A stretch of 64,000 nucleotides of DNA from Favolaschia claudopus (Eukaryota; Basidiomycota; Agaricomycetes; Agaricales; Mycenaceae): the NCBI GenBank assembly GCA_037176885.1, contig JAWWNJ010000033.1, forward strand, positions 992,001 to 1,056,000. The letters run 5' to 3'. Numbering within the stretch: the first letter of the stretch is position 1; the number at the start of each line of letters is the position of its first letter. The translations under genes and the position numbers were made by a program. This document shows positions 11,131-20,573 of the stretch, piece by piece. The notes below the pieces were generated by a model. That model searched no databases and was not told the origin of the DNA. It saw only the letters and a list, made by a program, of their open reading frames with translations.

Positions 11131-12340
11131 AGTCGCCGGCAGGAATGTCAGAGGGGAGGACGAGGGTTGTGGTAACCGTGGCGCGCTTCTTTCCGTTTCC
11201 TGGCTCGCCATAGATAGGGACTTTGACTGTGATGAAGGTACCGCAGTCTGGAAGTTTATTAGTAGCCTGCAGAATGCGCAAATGGCTGTAACACACCTGC
11301 AGTTTGACTGGGAGCTGTAGTGGATGGCAACTGAGATTGGCGAGCTTCGACAATGTGAGGAGGGAACGGAGGAAGCTGGTATTGATGATAAGACGGATCT
11401 TCATCGCTAGGATCATCGTCGTCGCCCCCAGGCTGCTCGTAGTCGCGGGTGTGGTCAAACATGCCATTGTCGAGAGAGGCCTGTAATTGGGCCACTGCGA
11501 GCTGTCGTCCAGTGAGAGCGGGGGGAGGGCCGACGCCAAGAAGATATGGTGCAATAGTGTTTTGCATGGTGTCAAAACCGGTCGAAAAGTAGAATAGTTG
11601 GGCGCCTTGGACTCGTTGAGCGAGGATATATAGCGCAGCATATGCTCCACACGATCGTCAGCCTGCTCGTCATGACTGTAAGTCTCCAGTGACGGTGTAA
11701 CTGTACTAGGTGGTCGTTGTTGAGGAGGTATTAGCAGAAAAGGTTATTCTAAATTTGGCACGACATAGTTACGACCTCTCGGCCCGAACTCAGCTAAAAA
11801 ATCGAGACTGTCTATCGTTTCCAAAATAGCTGTGATACAGCTAACAAATTGGGCGGTGGGAAGATCACGTGAATTTACCATATAAGGCATATTACGGCAG
11901 CAGGAAGGGAGGGGGGGTCGCCCGAAGTCGCTGAAAAAAAAACTTCGACCCCCGGTACGGATTTCGCGGATCGGTATCCCCTTGGTGCCACAAGTATAGC
12001 GCAAGTCTTGCAGAGTGTCGTGGATGACTGTTAAGAGACAATGTTTGCGCGTGCTGGGTGTGCCGAGGGTGACGTGGACATTTTTCACGAGGAAACGGCT
12101 GGCGCGACCCGGACTGTGAATTCTATGCAGCTACGGAGTGCGTAAATCTCACTGTTGGCGCATCACATTGAGCCTTGATCACCGGACTGATGCGGCCGGG
12201 ATTCGATGACGTTGCTTGGCGGTTCACACCCAAAATGTTGCCATCACGCTGGACCGTATCGATCAAACAGTTCAGCATGAACTGTAGATTTAAGGCACTT
12301 GGGTCGCCCGCCAAATCTCTTAAATCCGCAACACTATGTA
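11131..12340 (-). pseudogene. Broken copy of the uncharacterised repeated family
   Basis: Minus-strand frames read WSWVHSVADLRDLAGDP, then VTLGTPSTRKHCLLTVIHDT, then MLRYISSLNESKAPNYSTF, then LAVAQLQASLDNGMF followed by an acidic GGDDDDPSDED run, and finally GTFITVKVPIYGEPGNGK. These pieces lie in different frames. Some joins could be introns, but a stop near 12123 and the change around 11570 look like decay. The last 220 bp matches the fragment at 2194-2484 almost perfectly. The copy stops at 11131 and, upstream, abuts the truncated LINE. Function unknown. Confidence 0.5.
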
Positions 12341-14085
12341 CCCATGACCAATTCTGCATTGTGTTACCCTTCCAAAAACCTCGCGACTGAGTGTCTTGAA
12401 GTGCAGAGTGGGTTTCAACGACGGTGGTATGCGATTGGCGCAGGCATAGCGCCCCGTCTTCGTTGTGCTCGCCCATTCCTTTTTCCAGGTGAGTGCTGTC
12501 TTTTCTTTCGACTTCCGTAGTGCATGCGAGAGGGTGCCGGGGGCCTTTTTTGCCAGTTCGGCGCCTCGTTTGGCGAGGTCGTCGGCGCGGTCGTTCCCTT
12601 TGATGTCCTCGTGTCCCGGTGACCACGCAATCTCGATAGAGTGAGACGGGTCTGCGTCGAGGAATGCGCATGCGAGTCGGTGGAACTGATGGGCGAGGAG
12701 TTGACCAGCGCGGGGTTTTGGTGCGAAGATAGTCTTGATGGCGGAGGTGTTGTCTGCGAACAGATGTATATGAGTGATCCTCGGGTCGTCTTTTGCGAGC
12801 TTGAATGCTTTTGCAGCTCCGAAAAGGAGGCCGGTTAGTTCTCCGTCATAGACTTCTGCATGGCTCCCCAGGCCAATGCTGGCCGCCGCCACTTCATTCC
12901 CCTCGTGGTAAACAACATATCCTGCTCCTACTCGGCGAACACGGTGAACCGGGCGCAGTGAGCCGTCCGAGTACACAATTAAGTGTTCGCAGGAAGAGGA
13001 AATGGTACGTATCTTCTCTTTGTGCGCCTTAGCTGCTTCCTCCTTTTTCTCCCCCTCTGTTGCCGAGATCCGTAGACGTCCTTTGAATGCATTCGCGCTA
13101 CGTTCCCTTGGGGCGTTGAGGAAAGGAAATATGCGTTCGTTGTTCGGGTTGGTGAGTTTCGATAATCGCTCGAGTTGCGAAGATTTTCTCATATTGGCTT
13201 GGCTTCTGGAGTTTGGTGGGCGAACAGGAATGGGCGGGGGAACCGATGGTCTTCTGCCCTGTCTCCAATCGTCGTTTAGCCGCTCTATGACAGGGTTGTG
13301 TGTACTCAGCCTGTTAAATCGGAGGGCTGTGCGGCGGTTTGCCTCGTCGAGAGCCAGGCGTATGGGGGGGATTGATGCCTCGATTTCCAGTGCGATGATC
13401 GGGGACGTCCGGAAGGCCGCGCAAATGAGCCGCAGTGCTCGGCGTTGGACTCGTTCGAGGCGCTTTTGGTGTTCTTTCTTCCCAGTCCACCACGCTGCGC
13501 TGGCGTAAGTCATGGTGGGGATTAGGCACGCTTTGTAGAGGTGCCGGAGGTGGACTTGGGAAAGGCCTTTCACCGTGTTGGATAACATGGAAAGGCCGTT
13601 GACTTTTTTCTCGGCCCTGGCCGTTAGCGAGCGAACATGGTGGTTGAAGTTGAGAGCAGAGTCAAGGTAAACCCCCAACCACTTCACTGTTGGGGAAGGC
13701 GTGGTGGTGAAAGTACCATCGCGGTTCCGAAGTCGTATGGAGGGAAGACGGAGGTCTTTGGTTCGTTTCGTTTGTCGTCGAGCCAGGAGGTGTTGAAGTT
13801 CGCGTTTGTCGTCGTCCGTTGTGAGGCCTTTCTTCTCCAGGCATTGGTCGCTGATTATCCAAGCCTTGGCCAAGAACTCGTTGTTGGTCTCCAGTGAATC
13901 CGACGCGACGTAGGTTCGTCCGTTGTCGACATACATGGTAAGGGTTGTGTCAGAAGGGTTGTCTGGTAAAGGTAATCGGTTTACCGCTGTGCCCGTTTTC
14001 TCAAACATCTCTAGCAGTTCCGCAGTGTAAAACGCCGCCAGGATCGGTGACACCGGGGAACCTTGAGGGGTGCCGTTTTTGACTG
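12338..14085 (-). pseudogene. Non-LTR retrotransposon: RT C-terminus plus RNase H
   Basis: A long minus frame (to 14053, with PQGSPVSP just upstream) carries the second half of a reverse transcriptase, including MYVDNG where the active-site box is usually YxDD, then VKWLGVYLD and YKACLIPTMTYASAAWW. An RNase H domain follows with its acidic residues intact: VYSDGS, EVYDGELTGLL, LFADNTSAI and GNDRADDLA. This order fits Tad1/I-type LINEs. Both ends are lost: upstream fingers and palm are missing beyond 14085, and the protein breaks off after TQCRIGHGY near 12338 where host-like sequence begins. The Asp-to-Asn change also argues against activity. Confidence 0.85.
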
Positions 14086-14099
14086 GTTATATTCGAGGG

Positions 14100-14700
14100 G
14101 GATCCCCTTTCGCCGCAGCTCGTTCATGGGACCGCGTTCATGATGTCAATGCTACTAAGTTCTTCTACTTAGCAGCAGAGCGTCATACTCTCCCTCTCAG
14201 ATCGACACCGATAAGCCTCAATATGACTCGGGACGTCCGAATGAGTCATTGAGAAGGTATAGTAGAATATTCTACTACTTTCCTCAAGGTTCCATTGAGT
14301 TCTTATAGTTGATCCTTGTAGATTATAAAAGGGAGTCGTTCCCTCATGTAACGACAGCTCTTTCTTATCTCTATTAATCTACGTAGATTTACCGTAAACC
14401 TTGCGTGAACTTAAGTGAAGCCTCGCGCTCTCTTCAAGATCTATCGAGCTAGTCTCAGAGTTGTAAAGCCGCGCGCTTACTCTTCCAACTAGAAATCAAC
14501 TCATAACTGGTTGATATTCCCAGTTCGTCTTAAGGAGAATCAGATCTCTTACGACAGTTGTTCAGGTAAAACACCTTGATTTATATAGAGATTCATTGAT
14601 ACTCAAGTTACATTTCCGAAACTAACCCGGATCTTCAACAACATCACAGTTACATAGAATCTATGTATATGTATACACTACCTGAATTCTGGACACATAG
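14100..14700. repeat. LTR-like sequence (tentative)
   Basis: This AT-rich, non-coding stretch contains a TATA-like ATTATAAAAGGG at about 14323 and the palindromic words TAGTAGAATATTCTACTA and TCTACGTAGA nearby, a layout common in basidiomycete copia LTRs. I could not define TG..CA ends or a target duplication, so a solo LTR is only a guess. Confidence 0.3.
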
Positions 14701-14747
14701 TCCCCTCACAATTGGAGATATTCATTGCCGATGATCAAATTCGATTT

Positions 14748-15090
14748 CGTTTTAGGCCCCGGGGCAAAGCCTGCTCCGAAAGTCCAGCATTTTGGCCTCA
14801 AAAACCCACTCGGTTGGGTCAATTTCCGCTGAAAAACCCACTTTTCGGAGAAGGTTTTCGCCTGCCGAAATGCTCGCCGAGTGATGGGATTAGAATTGAG
14901 TTTGATTTCCGCGAAATCGGTCGAAAACAGCCCAAAATCTCCCCAAAAACCCACTTTCGGAGAAGGTCGAGCGATTTTTTGGCCTGAAAAACCCACTTTT
15001 TGGAGAAGAAAATGGCGAAATTTCGGCCTGAAAAACCACTTTTCCGGAGCAGGCTTTGCAGGAGCTTCCCGGGGCCTGTTTTGCTGGACT
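14748..15090. repeat. Fold-back repeat with internal ACCCACTTT words
   Basis: Inverted ends match: CCCCGGGGCAAAGCCTGCTC on the left against GAGCAGGCTTTGC and CCCGGGGCC on the right. Between them the motif AAAACCCACTTT(T)CGGAGAAG recurs about five times with small changes. It is non-coding and probably a MITE with subterminal repeats; the target duplication is not clear. Confidence 0.6.
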
Positions 15091-15240
15091 TTTCGAAATG
15101 ATTCGTTCCTACAACAGGATCGCAGGAAGCTGAGGGTTCAGGATTTACACAAGACGTTCTTTATATATTGAACTTGTGACATCTGATAGGATCAGGCCGT
15201 AGTGCTTGTATTTATCGCAGAAAACAGGTTTGTCCCATTA

Positions 15241-15410
15241 CTGTACCAATCTGTATGACTGAAACGTAACGCGTAACGGCGGCCTTTTTTCGCTTACAAA
15301 TCACCCATATAAGGCAGGTCACCTTCCATAAAAGGGTTATTTGTAAGCCGTTTCAAGCGTTTCAGCCTGTAACGGTCCATTTTGCGTTTCAGTCACACAG
15401 ATTGGTACAG
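15241..15410. mobile_element. MITE, CTGTACCAATCTGT ends, TA target
   Basis: This 170-bp element has inverted ends CTGTACCAATCTGT..TGACTGAAACG and is flanked by TA on both sides. It shares the inner words TGAAACGTAACGCGTAACG with the larger element at 53184-53806, which has variant ends CTGTAGCACTTTGTATG. The two are members of one family with a Tc1/mariner-type target. Confidence 0.75.
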
Positions 15411-15412
15411 TA

Positions 15413-16125
15413 CTGTATATGCTGTCCCATTACCGGGGCCAAGACTGTAGATTCCATGGCAATGCAGGGAGCCGAGCACCCATTCCACTCCGGCAGAATC
15501 AGCCCCTGCGGTACACCGTTTGACAATGCCGCGGCAGCTGCCAGCCTGCCACGCATCCTGCCGAACCTGCAGAAGGTAGCCGAGAAGGTGACGTAATCCA
15601 AGGTAGGGTATGGTGCGCTCGGCCTAAACACCACCAAACAAGAACGAAATTTATCCCACCTGATCAAAACCTTCCCACGACTGATCCTCTGGCCAAAACA
15701 TTCCGATTAGATAGTAGTACGGATTCCTCAAGAGGGATTTTTCATCCGCTCAAAACTCACAATAAATAGAGTACTTGTTCCGCGGCGATTTGAGACATCA
15801 GTGATGCAATCAATCAATCAGTCATGTGAGCTTACGAAACGTGCCTAATTTAGGTTCCCACTGATCGACTCCCTCATTTTATATGCTCTCAGAGACCTCT
15901 GTGACCTCGCTGCTACACCAATTGACGCTTCCTGGTATGCCTGCAGGCCCCAATCGTGCAGGCTAAAAAAATACAACTCAAAAATTAAATTTTTCCTTCG
16001 GTCGATTTGAGACATCAATGATGGCATCAATGATGGGACCTATTTGCTGGTGTTTACTGTTTAGGAGCGCACCATAGTCTATGGGGTCCATAGATGGATT
16101 CAATGTTAAGCCAACTTGAAATTAA
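15413..16125. other. No recognised gene
   Basis: Short frames only. A GC-richer patch at 15440-15600 (+ frame ending LQKVAEKVT) could be a stray exon but has no recognisable relative. A near-repeat of TTTGAGACATCA..GATGCATCAAT occurs at about 15790 and 16005. Confidence 0.3.
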
Positions 16126-16515
16126 GGGTTAACTGTGCGATGGCTGTGGACGCCCATGTCCATATAAGGACATGGACCTGATGGAACATTCCGACGCCCG
16201 TGGGTTCAATTCCCGGATGTAGTAAGTTATAACCCACAAATGTACTTTCTGGGTGGAATCTGAGGGGCATATTAGATGTTTGAGAACTGTAAAATGATAA
16301 ACATTCTTGACTACATGGCTTAAGTTTTGGCTGTCTGCAATGAGACAATGAAATACATATATTGAGCGCAGGTAATGTAACCAGGTACTTGTACTACTAC
16401 ATAGTCTAGTCAAAAAATTTGAGCTTTTCCATGTTAGTTTGAGGCACAAGGCAAAATTGATGGGAAGCAGATATATTGGCAGTCTGTCCCCCTCCCATCC
16501 TGTATCGAAGTTACA
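16126..16515 (+). mobile_element. tRNA-headed SINE, copy 2
   Basis: The head begins near 16134 with GCGATGGCTGTGGACGCCCA, forms the hairpin TCCATATAAGGACATGGA, and has a box-B-like GGGTTCAATTCCC at 16202. The body ends near 16515 with CTCCCATCCTGTAT. It is the inverted counterpart of 10368-10820 and somewhat diverged. No flanking duplication could be assigned with confidence. Confidence 0.6.
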
Positions 16516-16880
16516 TTGCATTGAGCCCACCAAAGGGCTCTGTTACTTAAAGAAAATAAGGTTACTCTCCCCCTACCTCGTAGGATTTGAAAATACAACC
16601 CACTTACGTTGAACTGTGATTTGCCGGTAATGCATTTTCTGGCAGGGATTGAATAAATAAAATCAGGTGGGTTCTTGCAGCTTTATGCAGCACAAAACAT
16701 ATGTCTGTGGAGGGGCCGAAGAAATCAAGTTTTTCAAATTGAAAAAAGAGAGAGAAAAGAGAGAAAAGAGGGAGAGATTCAACTTGATTTAGTCTCTCCC
16801 TTGCACGGCTTTCTGATCGCAATACATTGGTATTTATGACACTGCGAAGGGTTTTGCATCTTGAATCCCAAGACCGTTTA
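16516..16880. other. No gene; purine-rich GAGA tract
   Basis: The interval holds a GAGAGAAAAGAGAG tract at 16740-16780 and no recognised coding sequence. Confidence 0.35.
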
Positions 16881-17191
16881 CAGCTGTTCCGGAATACCTT
16901 GGCATGTTCACATTTTTTTGCACACTTTGCACTTTTTGATCGAGGTGATATGATGCACCATTTATGGAGATTTGGGCCGAATGCCGCTGTTCCCAACGCT
17001 TTCTGTCATCTCTTCACATTTTCCGAGGACTTCTCCCCGTTTCATAGCCGGTGCGTAGCCGCTGAGCTGCCGCTGCCAGGCGTCGCTCGCCGAGGTGATC
17101 CTTTCCTTTAAAGGTGCATCATATCAGTCCATCAAATGTGCGAGTTTCGTGCAAAAAAATGTGAACATGCCAAAGTATTCCGGAACAGCTG
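16881..17191. mobile_element. MITE, CAGCTGTTCCGGAATAC ends, TA target
   Basis: Inverted ends of about 40 bp (CAGCTGTTCCGGAATAC.. continuing to a poly-T GCAC block) enclose a 311-bp non-coding element flanked by TA at 16879-16880 and 17192-17193. This fits a Tc1/mariner-type non-autonomous transposon. Confidence 0.85.
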
Positions 17192-17422
17192 TAAGGAAAA
17201 TCAGTGATTTCAAGACCCATGCCCTTTTCGAGCGAATTCCCCGAAAGGACATGGGATCTGGCCAATGAAATTCAAGATTTTCCGCCGAAACCTCGGCTTG
17301 CCACAATAAGCACAAAATTGATGACATCAAAGGGCTTTCCCGCGGGTTCGTTTCGCTTTCCTTTCCCTGTCGCTGCTGAAATCTGGTTGTTTTGTGCTGC
17401 ACAAGGATGAAAGCATTAGAGA

Positions 17423-17614
17423 GTTTGTGCGAGCGACCCAGGTCGCTTTTTGACCGCTCAGATCTGCGCAACAACAGAAACCAGGTGTGAGCTCTAAGCG
17501 ACCTAGAAGGATATTGCCCTAGGGCATTCCTAGGTCGCTGAGACTTCACATTTGAGGCTGCTTGTTGTGGAGATTTGAGCGGTCCCAAAGCGACCTGGGT
17601 CGCTTTGCACAAAC
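17423..17614. repeat. Fold-back repeat with CGACC/GGTCG words
   Basis: Inverted ends GTTTGTGC-GAGCGACCCAG and CTGGGTCGC-TTTGCACAAAC surround a second, internal pair GCGACCTAG/CTAGGTCGC. The 192-bp unit can fold on itself. No clean target duplication was found. It is probably a MITE. Confidence 0.6.
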
Positions 17615-17745
17615 CCGCCATTCAATTGACTCTACTTATCCAAATTCTGCCAAAAAAAATGTGAATGCATAACTGGAAAACCCCGGTTCAACAGAACTGG
17701 GTTGTATTTACAAGTTCTACTAGGTAGGGGAGAGGAAGCTTTATG

Positions 17746-17770
17746 TTTTTTTTTTTTTTTTTTTTTTTTT
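17746..17770. repeat. T25 homopolymer
   Basis: An uninterrupted run of 25 T. It may be the tail of a minus-strand retroposon, but no element body could be assigned next to it. Confidence 0.9.
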
Positions 17771-18040
17771 GGAGCGTCGGATTTAACCAAACTAAACTCA
17801 GGCAGCAGATGCTTTCCAAGTCGTTCGCTATTTTCTCTGGTAGTTGGCCAGAAATTGCCGGGGAAGGTGTCCGGGAGGAAATGCCATTACGCACGGTTAC
17901 CAGTGTGGGACTCCGGCCGTGAGTGGATTAACCTATTCCATTTTTCGCATCTAAGGGCCGTATACCCATTAAAACCCCCCTCGTTTGGGTCCAGTTGTCC
18001 GGAAATGCCTCTTCATCCATAAGAAGGCCACTCCATGTGT

Positions 18041-20029
18041 TCAAAATTTGAACGCTATGGGACCAAACTTGAATTTGTCTGTTAGTAATCGGTCCCGGTT
18101 CAAAATCTGATTAACGGCATTGAGCCATCGATTATGGATCGTTGAATATTGGTGCGTAATTCCCGGGTTTGTGATGACTCGGTCAACTCTCAGCCGCCAT
18201 ATTTCATGCCACGCAATGGAGACAAGGATAGCAAAGAGTCTATTCTTGTGTTTTGCGGATTTCCCTCTCGCAGTTTTGAATTTTAACAAGTTACAGCCTA
18301 AGATTAATCCCCAACTGAGAGACGGCCAGTCTCCGAATTTTTTGGACCATAGTTGTTCAGTCAGATCCCATATTTCTCGCTGGCCAGGTGCTGTACATTC
18401 TAAAGCAATATGTTCTAGTGACTCCGGGACGTTACACGTTGGACATCGGCCGAAGAATTCCGATCCACCGACGTGTGTCCAAAAATCGCCGACTCGGAAA
18501 GTATTAATATTATGCAAGCATTTCCGATAGAACTCGCGCGTCAATCGTTGAAAGGTTAGCGATCGGATTGATTTCCAGATCGCCTCGTCATTGGGAGTGA
18601 ATCCACAAGCGTCATACACTGCACATCTGACACGATCCATGAAGGTTGATTTCCTATGCGGAACTGAGGTCAGTCGACGTATTACTTTATAAAAGGTTCG
18701 TTGCGATCCCGTTTGCAGAGGGATTCCTGGAGTTTGAAACATTATATCCACCTGTGTGTCAATCTCCACATTTATGATGTCAGCCGTCAAGATATCTCTC
18801 GCGCAGTTTGCTGTAACTTTCGAGAATCGGATACGCGCGGCATGTTCGGTGAGGGCCGCAAGAACTGCCCTGAAGAGTTTAAATAATGGGTTTACACGAT
18901 CGTTTTCATAGAGCTGTCTATTCACGACCAAACTCCGTATGAGGAAATCAGTGGACTCGCTAATTGTGAGTGGCCCATTTTTGGGAGAACTCTGAACCAC
19001 ATGCAATACTCCGGCCAGTAGCGCGGCTGGAAGGTTCAAGGGAATATCCGGCTCATCAAAGGTAATATTCAAGCGTTCATTGACTTGATTCAGGTCTGTG
19101 TCCGTCGAACTCAATCGTAATTCAATCTCTGCATTAAGCTGACCGGCATTTCGGATTTTAGGATGTATATAAACCGTTTTCGCAGCAGGGGGGTCACCCG
19201 TCAAAATCAATCTTTTAGCCTCAAGTCTCATCCGCGAACCTTCGAAAGCGAAGATACGGAATCCGTTTTCAACCTTGTTCAAAACCATCTTTGGCTCAAA
19301 TATTTTGCATTCATCTGATTCAATTGTAGAGTTATTGAGATCTTGTTCTTCCTCTGTGAGTGATAAGGTCTCCCCGGACTCGATTAGCGGATTCCACTTT
19401 GTGCTGATACTATTTATCAACATTTTAGCAGTCTCAATACAAACTCCCGGATTTTTGCATCGCAGTTCATTACGATCTCGCTGACATAGCCGACAACCAC
19501 AGTTTTGACGGCTCACGCCGGACGGGTTCAGAGTGTGTGGTTTTCTGGCAACGACGGTTCTACGTGAAGAAATGGTAAGTGTATCTTCGACAGTTCTAAT
19601 TCTGTGATTTTCCCATAAACAACGGCTTGACCGTCTTCGGCAAGCTTCGTCGTAGGCGACTTTGTCCACCCCCGGGTGTTCCCATATAGGTAAGCTCAAT
19701 TTAACCTCGTGGCCGATAACTAGACCACTAAATTTTAGCTTGTATTTCCGGGCTGTCAAGATCATGCTCTTGAGTTGTTCAGGCAGGGGAGTGCGCGGGG
19801 ACATTGGTAGGTGGATGTTTTGGAGGAATACATTGAAGGTCTGCTGAGCTGGAATCTTCATGTAGTTTGCATCCAGCCAATGCGTCAGTATATAGTCGAC
19901 GAAGAAGCACCAGGTAGCTCGCTCGGGGCCATCAGCTAGGTAACATTTTAAATTCCAAAGATCTATCGCTTCGTTTCGGGCTTGTATATTCAGGATCTGT
20001 TTTCCGCCACATTGTAGCTCGGAGGACAT
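18041..20029 (-). pseudogene. Non-LTR retrotransposon C-terminal region (662 codons open)
   Basis: A single open frame of 662 codons matches the part of a basidiomycete LINE polyprotein downstream of the RT palm. It begins GGKQILNIQARNEAIDLW, the usual post-RT segment, contains a CGCRLCQRD cysteine cluster, and ends with a zinc-binding RT tail (FGRCPTCNVPESLEHIALEC) followed by SIAWHEIWRLR. RT motifs are absent, so the copy is 5' truncated at about 20029, the normal outcome of incomplete reverse transcription. The open frame has no stops, so the insertion is probably fairly young. An alternative is a domesticated fragment, for which there is no other evidence. Confidence 0.75.
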
Positions 20030-20573
20030 ATGATAGCAGACACAACTTCATAATCAAGCCGGAATTTTGGCCAAAATTCTTTGAAACTTGAGATTTAGCA
20101 GGAACTTGGGGTGGGTTTATAGGCAAAATTCGCATTTCAGAGAAAACGGAGAAACCCTAGTCTAGGGTTAGAAAAGCGCGAAATTTTTGCGCAAATTTTC
20201 AAAAGTGTGTGTACCTAACTTCAAGTTTCCGGAAAAGAACCATCGGATTATAGCCTGAAGTTGGTCAGTAGCTCAATTCTGACCCCAGCAAACATCCATA
20301 GCAGAAGTCCCTTGGATTTGGTTGAGATTTGGTGAAGGTTCAGTGGTGCGGCAGACATTTGATGTGCTGATGGCATCGTACAGCCACCGGCTATGTCTCG
20401 GCCCGGACCGAAAGCGCGAAATCCGTGGAAGAAGAAATGATTTTGTGGATTTTGAGACTTTTGACCCGAGGGATCTCTAGTCTTCCTTCTTATGGTCATT
20501 TCTGCACAGTTTCAATGCCACTGGGTAAAAACTGAGGGCACAGTAACAATTTCCAAATTAGGTATCTGGCTTG
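20030..20573. other. No recognised gene
   Basis: The gap between the LINE remnant and the kinase gene contains only short frames. It includes CGCGAAATTTTTGCGC-like self-complementary words at about 20175. Confidence 0.35.

Noticed and set aside
17746..17770. T25 as evidence for a retroposon tail
   Set aside because: No element body or target duplication could be linked to it.
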